From: Desulfobacteraceae bacterium
GTDB taxonomy: Bacteria; Desulfobacterota; Desulfobacteria; Desulfobacterales; Desulfobacteraceae
DNA: 64,000 nt
NCBI GenBank assembly: GCA_024226935.1
Contig: JAAELK010000214.1
Coordinates: 48,977-112,976, forward strand
Direction: 5' to 3'
The position numbers and the translations under genes were made by a program. The notes beneath the pieces are model-generated. The model was not told the origin of the DNA and did no database searches. It worked only from the letters and a program-made list of their open reading frames with translations. This document shows positions 7,419 to 15,930 of this stretch, in pieces. The first letter of the stretch is position 1, and each line of letters starts with the position of its first letter.

Positions 7419-10238
7419 ATGAAAATTTCCATACGCTGGGCCGTGATTATTGGATGTATCGTTCTCGTCTGGGGAACCCAGCTGATTATCATGCCGTTTT
7501 CTTTTTTTTCAAACAAAAAAGTTATGTTGGGACATACCAAGGATATCATGCAAAATATTTTGGACCTGACCCTGGAAGAAACCCAGAATTTTTTTTCAAT
7601 TGCCAGGGGTGCCGCCCATCTGACCAAACGACTCATATCATCCCAGGTTGTAAATGCGAACAAGAAACAGGTTGAAAAACTGGAACTATATTTTATTGAT
7701 CAACTTGAGATTTATCCCCAATTTGCAGGCATTTACTTTGCAACTCCCAGGGGGGATTTTTACTATGTAAACAGGGATAAAAACCTCTATCGCTCTAAAT
7801 TCATTAATATCAATAAAGCCGGTAGGCAAGTTCGTTTGACCTGGCGGGACAAACAGATGAACCTGACAAATGAAAAAAATGATCCCCAGGATACCTATGA
7901 TCCCAGAAAACGTCCCTGGTACCAAAAAGCGATAAAAGAAAAAAATATTATCTGGACAGATCCCTATGTGTTTTTTTCATCCCAGAAACCAGGAATTACC
8001 ACTGCCGGTCCCATCTATAGTCCAGATGGTTCTCTGGTCGGCGTGGTGGGTGTGGATATCGAATTGGATGTTTTGTCCGGGTTTATCGGCAAACTGCGGG
8101 TGGGAAAAACCGGTATGGCATTCATAATAAACCGGGATAAGAATGTGATTGCCTTTCCAGATATGAAACAACTCATATACCAGGGAGACAACAAGAGTGG
8201 GAAAATACGGCTACCAAAACTCAATGAATTGCAAAATCCCCTTTGCAACCTGGCCTTCAATGCCATAGGAGGTGACGCTGTAAAATCAAAAACAAGAAAA
8301 TTCGCCTATAGCCGTGGGCCGATCTTTGCCGAATTTGAGTCGGGGGGAAAAAAATACCATACCATGTTTACCCGGGTGGAGGCTTCCACCATATCCTGGA
8401 TGATCGGTGTATATATTCCTGAAGCGGATTATTTCGGAGAAATCAATGCCAACCGAAATCTAACCCTGTTGATAACCCTGTTGGTTTCGGTGCTGGCCAC
8501 CATTGGCGGACTGATGGTGGCCGGAAGAATTATCCGGCCCATCTCAGAACTGGATCGAGCAGCCCGGCAGATTAAAAATAATGACTACTCCTCTTTGCCA
8601 CAGATAAACACTATCTTTGATCAAATACAGCGAACGGCGGATACCTTTTATGATATGAAAAATGCCGTGGTGGTGTACAAGAAAGAATTGAAAAAAACAG
8701 AAGAAATTCATCGTGCCATTACAGATACGGCCAATGAGGCCATTTTCATGGTGGATGACAAAGGGAAAATCTCCTATTGGAATACAGCCGCCCATATCCT
8801 TTTTGGCTACGATATCCAACAGGCCATTGGAAATGATATTCTCAGCCTGGAACCATTTGGGCAATATCTGAATTCAGAAGACTTAAGTTTATATTCCATA
8901 TTCAGCCAAAGGGAAAATAATCAACCTTTAAAGATGGTTGAATTAAAAGTTTTTGCAAAAGACGGCCAAAGTATTCCAGTGGAGTTATCCATGGTGGGAA
9001 TCAGTATTCAGGATTCCCAATATGCCATATTCGTGATTCGTGACATCTCGGCAAAAAAAAAGAATGAGAAGGAAAAACTGGCCATCTGGAAGCAATTGCA
9101 ACAGGCTCGTAAAATAGAGGCCATCGGCACCCTCGCCGGCGGTATTGCCCATGATTTTAATAATATATTATCCGGAATTTTCGGATATGCAGAATTGCTC
9201 CGGGCTGAATTGAAGACAGACACTAAACTTCAAACCCATGTAGATTCAATCATCATGGCGGGGGATCGGGCAAGGAGCCTGGTCCGGCAAATTTTAACAT
9301 TCAGTTTCCAGAATATTTATGAATTCAAGCCTCTAAAAATACAATCCATTATAAAAGAAGCCTGCAATCTCTTGGCATCCTCCCTGCCGGGTTCCATAAA
9401 AATTACCCGGAACATTGATGATAATTGCCGCCTGGTCCTGGGAGATGCCACCCAGATTTATCAGGTTGCCTTAAATCTAATAACCAATGCATGCCATGCC
9501 ATGGAAGAAAAAGGTGGTATTCTTTCCATCGGCCTCAAAGAGGTAGAACTGTCCGGGGGAGCGCTTCTTAACGATCTGGAATTGGAACCTGGGCATTATC
9601 TATGTTACTCGGTTATCGATACCGGGGTGGGGATTAATGATCAGGTCATGGATAAGATATTTGACCCCTATTTTACGACCAAAGCCCAGGACAAGGGAAC
9701 CGGTCTCGGGCTTGCGGTGATCAAAGGTATTGTTCAAAGTCATGGAGGAAAAATCCATGTGGAAAGTAAACCGGGTAAGGGCAGCAGGTTTAGAGTTTTT
9801 TTACCCTTGATCGAAGCAGACCAGGAACTGGGTGACATGACCGAACATACCAGGATTCAAAAGGGCTGCGAACACATTCTCCTAGTGGACGATCAAAAAG
9901 AGGTTATTACAATTGAACGACAGATCTTAGAAGTCCTGGGATATCAGGTAACAAGCCGGTTTTCAGGCAAAGAGGCCCTTGAAACATTTATCGCCTCTCC
10001 CTCAACCTTTGACATGGTTATTACAGATATGAGTATGCCCGCAATGACAGGAGAGATCCTGGCCCAAAAACTTTTATCCATCCAACCCGATCTCCCTATA
10101 ATCTTATTAACCGGCTACTCTGAAGACATGAACCGTGACAAGGCCAGGGCTCTCGGCATCAAAGATTTCTTGATGAAACCGGTAAAGCTCAAGGAGTTTT
10201 CCAATACCATCCGGGAGGTTTTAGACAATCCGCATTAA
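7419..10238 (+). CDS. Cache-PAS hybrid sensor histidine kinase with receiver domain
   Basis: 939 residues. TM1 lies at about 8-28. A large periplasmic double-Cache region (about 35-340) has the typical DPRKRPWY motif at 161-168. TM2 is at about 347-368, followed by a HAMP-like linker and a PAS domain (about 430-545). The HisKA domain carries the H-box AHDFNN (His578). The HATPase domain has N-box NLITNACHAM (about N690), DTGVGI and GTGLGLA. A receiver domain (about 817-935) has phosphoacceptor Asp870 (MVITDMSMP) and the conserved KP near 920. AGGAGG lies 5 nt before ATG. It should sense a small extracytoplasmic ligand and relay phosphate from His578 to its own receiver. No separate response regulator or Hpt protein is adjacent, so the output partner is elsewhere. 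It is divergent from the GGDEF gene, and shared control is possible but not shown. Confidence 0.93.
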   Translation: MKISIRWAVIIGCIVLVWGTQLIIMPFSFFSNKKVMLGHTKDIMQNILDLTLEETQNFFSIARGAAHLTKRLISSQVVNANKKQVEKLELYFIDQLEIYPQFAGIYFATPRGDFYYVNRDKNLYRSKFININKAGRQVRLTWRDKQMNLTNEKNDPQDTYDPRKRPWYQKAIKEKNIIWTDPYVFFSSQKPGITTAGPIYSPDGSLVGVVGVDIELDVLSGFIGKLRVGKTGMAFIINRDKNVIAFPDMKQLIYQGDNKSGKIRLPKLNELQNPLCNLAFNAIGGDAVKSKTRKFAYSRGPIFAEFESGGKKYHTMFTRVEASTISWMIGVYIPEADYFGEINANRNLTLLITLLVSVLATIGGLMVAGRIIRPISELDRAARQIKNNDYSSLPQINTIFDQIQRTADTFYDMKNAVVVYKKELKKTEEIHRAITDTANEAIFMVDDKGKISYWNTAAHILFGYDIQQAIGNDILSLEPFGQYLNSEDLSLYSIFSQRENNQPLKMVELKVFAKDGQSIPVELSMVGISIQDSQYAIFVIRDISAKKKNEKEKLAIWKQLQQARKIEAIGTLAGGIAHDFNNILSGIFGYAELLRAELKTDTKLQTHVDSIIMAGDRARSLVRQILTFSFQNIYEFKPLKIQSIIKEACNLLASSLPGSIKITRNIDDNCRLVLGDATQIYQVALNLITNACHAMEEKGGILSIGLKEVELSGGALLNDLELEPGHYLCYSVIDTGVGINDQVMDKIFDPYFTTKAQDKGTGLGLAVIKGIVQSHGGKIHVESKPGKGSRFRVFLPLIEADQELGDMTEHTRIQKGCEHILLVDDQKEVITIERQILEVLGYQVTSRFSGKEALETFIASPSTFDMVITDMSMPAMTGEILAQKLLSIQPDLPIILLTGYSEDMNRDKARALGIKDFLMKPVKLKEFSNTIREVLDNPH

Positions 10239-10390
10239 TTTATCCTAAATTAACTCTCCTTGTTCTTCGGCAGATCCCAATATCATAATACAATGGATAA
10301 CAACAAGTATACCCGGAACATTAATTAATGGAAATATCCGGGCGGATCTGGTATTTTATAGCGTAAAATCAAAAATAAGAGACAAGGTAG

Positions 10391-11419
10391 ATGATGATAG
10401 ATATTTTAGAGTTCACATTGGAGCAACTGACCAAAATCTTTAACCAGAATTATGGAAAAGGTAGATTCCATGCCCAGGCCCTGTTCCGGGATATTTTTAA
10501 ACAGGGAAATAAAAAATTTCTCACCAGCCCGGAATTCCTGGATTCCCCCAGGTTTGCTAAAGCTTTAGAAGGTAAGATAGCGATAAATCCAGGAGATGTG
10601 GTCAAAACATTTGACGAGGAGGAACTGACCAAGTTTATCACCCGATTGTCCGATGGCCTTGAAATCGAATCCGTAATCATCCCCATGACCCGGCATAATA
10701 CCCTGTGCATATCCAGCCAGGTAGGATGCAAAATGGGATGTAAATTTTGTGCAACCGGCCGCATGGGATTTAAACGTAACCTCACAATTTCCGAGATTAC
10801 CGGCCAGATCTACAATGCCAGACACCATCTGGGAAAAGATATTAAAAACATAGTCTTCATGGGTATGGGCGAACCCCTGGATAATTTTGATAATCTTATG
10901 AAGGCCATCCAGATCATAAACGAGCAGCAAGGCTTTGACATTGCCCTGCGCCATATGACCTTGTCCACAGTAGGTCTGATTCCGGGGATCGAAAAATTGG
11001 CCAAAATGAAAATGCCGGGTCTTCGCCTGGCTATTTCCATTAATGCGCCCAATAACACAATTCGCTCCCGAATCATGCCGATAAACACCCGGTTCCCCCT
11101 GGCAGCCTTGAAAAAAAGTCTGGTCGATTTCCCCCTGGCAAAGCGGGGAATATTTCTATTTGAATATATTTTAATCAAAGGCCTCAATGATTCCAAGGCC
11201 CACGCAGACATGCTGGCCGATTTTATCACTCCTCTGCCCGTAAGACTCAACCTGATCGCATACAATCGGATCGAAGGTCTTGAATATGACAGCCCCTGTG
11301 ACAGGGAAATGCATGCCTTTGCCGACCTCTTGTCGGCAAAGGGGATAATGGTTATCAAACGCTGGAGTCGAGGTCGTTCGGTTGCTGCCGGATGCGGTCA
11401 GCTGGGGCGAAATATCTGA
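10391..11419 (+). CDS. rlmN: Dual-specificity 23S rRNA (A2503)/tRNA (A37) C2-methyltransferase RlmN
   Basis: 342 residues, the usual length for RlmN. The radical SAM cluster motif CxxxCxxC is at C113, C117 and C120 (GCKMGCKFCATGRMGF). MGMGEPLDN follows, then the late MPINTRFP segment. A C-terminal Cys near 335 in AAGCGQL is the methyl-carrying cysteine of the family. The enzyme methylates C2 of A2503 in 23S rRNA and A37 in some tRNAs, via ping-pong radical SAM chemistry. Two ATGs are adjacent (10391 and 10394), with AAGG just upstream, so either may be used. It stands alone between the kinase gene and a convergent CoA-transferase gene whose stop is 16 bp away. The related Cfr group (C8 methylation) is less likely given the standard RlmN motifs. 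Confidence 0.95.
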   Translation: MMIDILEFTLEQLTKIFNQNYGKGRFHAQALFRDIFKQGNKKFLTSPEFLDSPRFAKALEGKIAINPGDVVKTFDEEELTKFITRLSDGLEIESVIIPMTRHNTLCISSQVGCKMGCKFCATGRMGFKRNLTISEITGQIYNARHHLGKDIKNIVFMGMGEPLDNFDNLMKAIQIINEQQGFDIALRHMTLSTVGLIPGIEKLAKMKMPGLRLAISINAPNNTIRSRIMPINTRFPLAALKKSLVDFPLAKRGIFLFEYILIKGLNDSKAHADMLADFITPLPVRLNLIAYNRIEGLEYDSPCDREMHAFADLLSAKGIMVIKRWSRGRSVAAGCGQLGRNI

Positions 11420-11454
11420 CCCAGAACCCATAAATCAGGATGTGGGCCGGGTCA
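11417..11454. terminator. Inverted repeat at the convergent rlmN / CoA-transferase ends
   Basis: A two-part stem begins in the rlmN stop codon: TGACCC (11417-11422) pairs with GGGTCA (11449-11454), and an inner CCCA pairs with TGGG. It spans the 15-bp gap and the last codons of the opposite gene. There is no clear T-tract, so it is a possible bidirectional transcript end rather than a classical terminator. Confidence 0.35.
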
Positions 11455-13303
11455 GATCAATGCTCAGGGCATAGACCCCGCTTTCCAGTTTTGCCGTTAC
11501 CGGAAAAACACCTTTTTCGAACACCTTGAGCATGGTCCGGTTGGAAGCCAGAATATCTGCTGTCATGGTAACGGCCCCTCTTTCTTTTCCCAATCGTGCA
11601 AGCATTTGGTACAAAAAAGTAGCAATGCCGTGATCCTGATATTCTTCATCCACAACAAAAGCTATATCCACAAAGGGTTTGCCAGGATATTTAGCAATCC
11701 TTGCTTCGGCAATAATGGTCTGTTGTCCGGGTTCTCCCACCAAGCCCACCACGGAAAGCACATCCCGATAGTCTACATTTACATAGGCCTGCATTTTGGC
11801 ATGGGGCATGGTTTTAATAGGGCTGAAATACCGATAATAGATAGCCTTATCAGAAAACCTATAGAATAACCTGCGCATCTGATCTTCATCCGATGGTTTA
11901 ATGGCACGAAAATGAACATGGAGACCGTTTTTAAATCGATGTTGGGTGGCAATCTCTGCGGGATAAAAATGGGCACTGTCCGCTAGAAACATCTGGTCTG
12001 GATAAAGAAGTTTTTCCATTTTTCCGCCATCCACAAGCCCCGGCCGATCTTCGGGATGGGCGATTTCTATAAGGGCCTGGGCACGTTCCCTCAAGGTCCT
12101 GCCCCTCAAGTGGGCAATCCCATGTTCCGTGACCACAAGATCCACTGATTCCGGGAGACTGAGCAGCTCCGGAGAATCATCCAGAAAGAGTCGAATATTG
12201 GGGGTACCTTCCCGATTGCGGCTGGGCAAGGCCACAATGGTATACCCCCCCGGAGAGATTTCAGCCCCGTTGAGAAAATCAACAATCTGTCCTGGACCGG
12301 CCGAAACATTGGCGGAACTGTCATGCAGAGCCACCCGTCCTGACAGATCCACCCGACGAACGGGAAGAAGCATGACAAACCTGCGGCTCCTACCGATCTC
12401 CATGGGGCTGAACACCTTCTCTATACTCTGGAATTCAACCATGGGGTTTTTATCCAGCCATTGCATAAGTTCCTTACTACCCAAGGCATAAGCCGTTAAA
12501 GATCTTCCCCTGAACCTACCCTTTTGACGATTGGTAACCGCCCCACTTTTGACCAATTCCATAAGGGCATCCGTAAAAAACGGTGTGTGGATGCCCAGAT
12601 TCCGTTTCCGGGACAAATATTTAGGCAAAGCTTCAAAAATAGGTCCAAATGTAAAGGCTAAACATGAACCATCATCAATGACGGAAGCAATATTTTCGGC
12701 GATCCGCTCAAATACCGGCTCCACCGGATATCGGGGGAAATAAAAGGGAGGAACCTTGGCTTCAACAAGCATATGAAAATCATTTATATTCACAAAGGTA
12801 TCCCCCAGGGTAAAGGGAATCTCACTATTAACCTCTCCCACGACTATATCTGCCTGGGCCATGGCACGCCTTGCCACATCAACCCCCACACCCAGACTGC
12901 AAAAACCTTCCCCATTGGGCGGGGTGATCTGGACAAAGGCTACATCGATGGGAATCTGCCCTTCCTTGATCAAGGCCGGAATAGCAGAGAACCTGGAGGG
13001 GATCATATCCACCTGGCCGGTGGTAATCGCTTTGGCAGAGACCCAGCCCGAAAAAAATGTTCTAAGACGGTAACGTTTGGATTCCAGGGCAGTAAATGAA
13101 ATGGCATCTCCAAAACTGAGCAATTGAATCAAAGTCAGATCATCCAGAAAATGCCCCTGGGCTGTCATGAGCGCATTAACCAAAGTTCTGGGTTCTGCTG
13201 TACCCGTGCCGATAAAGATGTGCATACCAGGCTCTATTTTGCTTAATACATCATCTGTGGATACGATATTTTTTTGCCAGGATGGAATTTTCTTTTTAAA
13301 CAT
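11435..13303 (-). CDS. Acetyl-CoA hydrolase/CoA-transferase family protein fused to a GNAT acetyltransferase domain
   Basis: 622 residues. Residues 1 to about 440 are a class I-type CoA-transferase of the acetyl-CoA hydrolase/4-hydroxybutyrate CoA-transferase family. Landmarks are an early GTGTAEP, the acidic GEVNSEIPFT segment holding the likely catalytic glutamate, and the late TEHGIAHLRGRTLRERAQALIEIAHPEDR block. Residues 455-615 form a GNAT domain with an acetyl-CoA-binding DHGIATFL loop. By family knowledge the first part moves CoA between acyl-CoA and acetate or a similar acid. The GNAT part could acetylate a lysine, perhaps its own neighbour domain, as a form of control; that is inference. 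GAGG lies 8 nt before the ATG. It is monocistronic with its own promoter about 100 nt upstream. Confidence 0.88.
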   Translation of the reverse strand: MFKKKIPSWQKNIVSTDDVLSKIEPGMHIFIGTGTAEPRTLVNALMTAQGHFLDDLTLIQLLSFGDAISFTALESKRYRLRTFFSGWVSAKAITTGQVDMIPSRFSAIPALIKEGQIPIDVAFVQITPPNGEGFCSLGVGVDVARRAMAQADIVVGEVNSEIPFTLGDTFVNINDFHMLVEAKVPPFYFPRYPVEPVFERIAENIASVIDDGSCLAFTFGPIFEALPKYLSRKRNLGIHTPFFTDALMELVKSGAVTNRQKGRFRGRSLTAYALGSKELMQWLDKNPMVEFQSIEKVFSPMEIGRSRRFVMLLPVRRVDLSGRVALHDSSANVSAGPGQIVDFLNGAEISPGGYTIVALPSRNREGTPNIRLFLDDSPELLSLPESVDLVVTEHGIAHLRGRTLRERAQALIEIAHPEDRPGLVDGGKMEKLLYPDQMFLADSAHFYPAEIATQHRFKNGLHVHFRAIKPSDEDQMRRLFYRFSDKAIYYRYFSPIKTMPHAKMQAYVNVDYRDVLSVVGLVGEPGQQTIIAEARIAKYPGKPFVDIAFVVDEEYQDHGIATFLYQMLARLGKERGAVTMTADILASNRTMLKVFEKGVFPVTAKLESGVYALSIDLTRPTS

Positions 13304-13403
13304 GAAGATCTACCTCTTTATCACTGAGTGTCGTATAATCACTTGTTGTTACCCATTGTCTATTCCCAGACCTTAAATGGTAAAAATAGTTTTTATCAAA
13401 CGA

Positions 13404-13432
13404 ATATTGACAGATAAGAGGTTCTTCGTCAA
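13404..13432 (-). promoter_or_regulatory. Candidate promoter of the CoA-transferase/GNAT gene
   Basis: On the minus strand, -35 TTGACG (13432-13427), 17-bp spacer, -10 CAATAT (13409-13404). The -35 abuts the inverted repeat at 13431-13464, which is well placed to bind a regulator. Confidence 0.45.
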
Positions 13433-13464
13433 TCAAAGGTTTTGTTTTGAAAACACCTTTGATT
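13431..13464. promoter_or_regulatory. Perfect 10-bp inverted repeat upstream of the CoA-transferase promoter
   Basis: AATCAAAGGT (13431-13440) and ACCTTTGATT (13455-13464) flank a 14-nt loop that itself contains GTTTT/AAAAC. It abuts the -35 element of the minus-strand promoter. It may be an activator or repressor site, or a hairpin. There is no T-tract, so a terminator is unlikely. Confidence 0.45.
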
Positions 13465-13502
13465 AAACACCTAAACGGGGTTTGCCAAGATAGTACTTTA
13501 CA

Positions 13503-13559
13503 AAAAAGCCCGGAAAAACCGGGCTTTTTAAAAAGACTATCCTGATCCAGGTCAGGATA
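13503..13559 (-). terminator. Tandem terminator hairpins after the YcaO-TPR gene
   Basis: Two hairpins lie just downstream of the minus-strand ycaO-type gene. The first is an 8-bp stem, TATCCTGA/TCAGGATA (538-545 with 552-559 of the 13 kb block). The second is an 11-bp stem with GCCCGG/CCGGGC core (13503-13513 with 13519-13529), flanked by A and T runs on both sides. The second is a textbook intrinsic terminator and can work in both directions. Confidence 0.85.
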
Positions 13560-13583
13560 ATTTTTTCTCTCCTGGATTAAGAC

Positions 13584-15308
13584 CTATTTTAGTTTTTCAA
13601 TATTTTCCCTGGCAAAGGTGATGGATGGATCGATTTTCAAACTCATTTCATAATATTTTAAAGCCAGCTTGATCTCCCCCAACTCCCTGTAACTTGATCC
13701 AATATTTGCATAATTAATCGCCAGGGATGGGTCCACTTCCAAGGCACTTTCAAAGTAACCGATGGCTTTGTCATATTCCTTTGTCATGAAACAACAAGCC
13801 CCCATGGTGTTGAACATATCCGGACGCTGACCATCGATGGCCAAGCCTTTTTCACAAGAAAAACATGCTTGGGCATATTGCCCAAGATCCTTGAGACAGG
13901 TTCCCATATGGGAGTAGATATCCGGCATATTCAGGCGTACCGGCTCCCTTTGCAGGGCGGTTTCAAATTCCACCAAGGCATTTTCATGGTCATAAAGGGC
14001 ATTAAACATAAGGCCCCTGTAAAAACTGGTGTAATACTGCCCCGGCAAAGCATTCTCAAGCTCTTCCAACCGGGCCAGAGCCTGGACAGGGTCCAGACTT
14101 TCGGTAATCAATCGAGCTGAGAACATGCCTACACTGGCGGCAACCGCCCTTTCCCTGAAATGTGCCCCTGGCATGATGGTATAAAATGCCGGGACATCAA
14201 GCCCCTTATGCATGGTATCAATTGCCATGATATCAAAGTCATTATCTGCCAGAGTCTGGAGCAGATTTTCCACCTCAACCCGAATATTGTCACAGGAAAG
14301 ATTGGGCAGATCTACCATGTCCACCATGGTATCAGGATCTGTAATAAAATGGGCATCCTCAATCTTTGTAAATTTGGGCAGGCCAGAGGCTATATAATTG
14401 GACCCTGTATTAAAATCGCCGGCCAGTTGTGCGGTCTCTGTCAAGGCCCGGCTCATGGCCTTTTGGGGATCTGGAGATGTTCCGGCTGTCCAGACTATCT
14501 CACTCATATGAGGAAAGGTGGCAGGATCCCAGGCAAGAACTCCAATGGTGGGAATACCGGTATCCAGAGAAAAATCCGTCGCATGGATATGTATCCCCTG
14601 TTTTTTAAATTTTCCCAGAAGTTCTTTTACGAGGGGATCGGTAAAAGAAGAAAGCCGAATACCTGGGACTTGACGGTTTTCATGGCTGACAATGGAAGAG
14701 GTATGACGTTCCACCAATTCACAAATCCCCTGACTTAAAGCTTCTTCTGTACAATTGCCAGCACTGGGCCCGTTGAATTCGTTAATCATGTAAAACCAGT
14801 TAAAGGGAATCAAAACCTCTTTTTGCCGGGTCAGATTATAGCCCCTGGTCCATTGAAGGGGTAATTGATCAAAAACAGGCTTGACTTTAAAGGCATCACT
14901 TTCAACGTCATGAACAGATTTGATGATCTGTGCAAAATCCAATCCCCTTTCCCCCAATTGTGCAGGCGTGGCAGAAATAAAATTTTCCGGGGTGTTTACA
15001 AAAGAAAAAAAACTGAATCGTTCTCCCAGTTCCATGACAGCACTAGCTTCGGATTGCTCCGGCGTGCCTCCCTTACCCATCTGCTTTTTGGTGCCGGTTA
15101 CCCGTTGGGCATCCGCCCCGCATTCAGAAAAAAATACCGGAATATCCAGTCTACCATTATCGATCCTTTTCGTCTGGCTTAAAATGTCCAGGTCCAGATC
15201 CGCTACCTTTTTTTTGAAACGTTTAACTGTCTCACTGGGAGACATAACTTTGTCCTGATCGTAGGTATAGCCTTTTTTAGCGTCCTTTAATTGAATCTTG
15301 TAATCCAT
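13584..15308 (-). CDS. YcaO-domain protein with C-terminal TPR repeats
   Basis: 574 residues. The YcaO ATP-dependent cyclodehydratase-like domain covers about 50-380, with LGERFSFFSF and the conserved Glu-rich CTEEALSQGICELVERH segment that binds ATP/Mg in the family. At least three tetratricopeptide repeats (about 400-574) are rich in the A..Y..AL.. pattern. E. coli YcaO, which also has a C-terminal TPR-like region and has been linked to RimO-dependent methylthiolation of ribosomal protein S12, has the same layout. YcaO proteins activate backbone amides to make thioamides or azolines. No precursor peptide, E1-like partner or TfuA gene is adjacent, so a peptide natural product role is not supported. 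AAGAAGGG lies 8 nt before ATG. The MOSC gene ends 40 nt upstream, so the two probably share a transcript. Confidence 0.88.
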   Translation of the reverse strand: MDYKIQLKDAKKGYTYDQDKVMSPSETVKRFKKKVADLDLDILSQTKRIDNGRLDIPVFFSECGADAQRVTGTKKQMGKGGTPEQSEASAVMELGERFSFFSFVNTPENFISATPAQLGERGLDFAQIIKSVHDVESDAFKVKPVFDQLPLQWTRGYNLTRQKEVLIPFNWFYMINEFNGPSAGNCTEEALSQGICELVERHTSSIVSHENRQVPGIRLSSFTDPLVKELLGKFKKQGIHIHATDFSLDTGIPTIGVLAWDPATFPHMSEIVWTAGTSPDPQKAMSRALTETAQLAGDFNTGSNYIASGLPKFTKIEDAHFITDPDTMVDMVDLPNLSCDNIRVEVENLLQTLADNDFDIMAIDTMHKGLDVPAFYTIMPGAHFRERAVAASVGMFSARLITESLDPVQALARLEELENALPGQYYTSFYRGLMFNALYDHENALVEFETALQREPVRLNMPDIYSHMGTCLKDLGQYAQACFSCEKGLAIDGQRPDMFNTMGACCFMTKEYDKAIGYFESALEVDPSLAINYANIGSSYRELGEIKLALKYYEMSLKIDPSITFARENIEKLK

Positions 15309-15348
15309 TAACTTTGCCCTTCTTTGGAATATTTAAATTTGCATGGGA

Positions 15349-15780
15349 CTAATTAACCAATGCAATATTATCACCGACCTTTATTATGCCCCCGTTGAGA
15401 ATCTTTGCAAATACACCTTCTTTAGGCATAATGCAATCCCCTGTTCGATAATATATGGCACATCTCTTATGGCATTCTTTTCCGATTTGAGTGACTTCAA
15501 CCAGAACATCGTCCCCAAGTGTTATCCTCTGACCAATTTTCTGGGATTTCCAGTCAATACCAATAGTGGCAACGTTTTCGGCAAAATCACCAAAACCGAT
15601 TTTAAAATCTTTTGTACTAAGAGCTTGAATACTTTCATGGGCCAGAAAACTTAGTTGTCGGTGCCAATCTCCGGCATGGGCATCATCTTTAATACCATGA
15701 TTTTCGATGAGCTCGGCCTGATCAACACACTTTTTTACGGTACCTTTTTTCTTGCTGACGGCAATGGAGACTATTTTCAC
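15349..15780 (-). CDS. MOSC domain protein
   Basis: 143 residues, a single MOSC domain. Landmarks are an early SIAVSKKKGT and the GIKDDAHAGDWHRQLSFLA segment. A late Cys (CHKRC) is in the region where MOSC proteins keep a conserved cysteine. The start is GTG 15780 with AGGGAG 6 nt upstream. MOSC proteins are related to the C-terminal domain of molybdenum-cofactor sulfurases and are thought to carry sulfur or handle molybdopterin. The stand-alone small form is common in anaerobes, often beside moaB/mogA or molybdate genes, which are not seen here. Its partner is the downstream YcaO gene, and a shared sulfur-transfer theme is possible but speculative. Confidence 0.88.
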   Translation of the reverse strand: MKIVSIAVSKKKGTVKKCVDQAELIENHGIKDDAHAGDWHRQLSFLAHESIQALSTKDFKIGFGDFAENVATIGIDWKSQKIGQRITLGDDVLVEVTQIGKECHKRCAIYYRTGDCIMPKEGVFAKILNGGIIKVGDNIALVN

Positions 15781-15930
15781 CAGATGCTCCCTGTTAATAA
15801 TTTCAGGTTAATATATTTCAACGGTAAAGTATATCACAATGTAGCACCTGCTTTCAATATAAAAACCAGGGAAAAGGGTAGGAGTATAGATTTTAAATCA
15901 ATTTAAAGAAGGGATTGAAAAACCTGGGTA

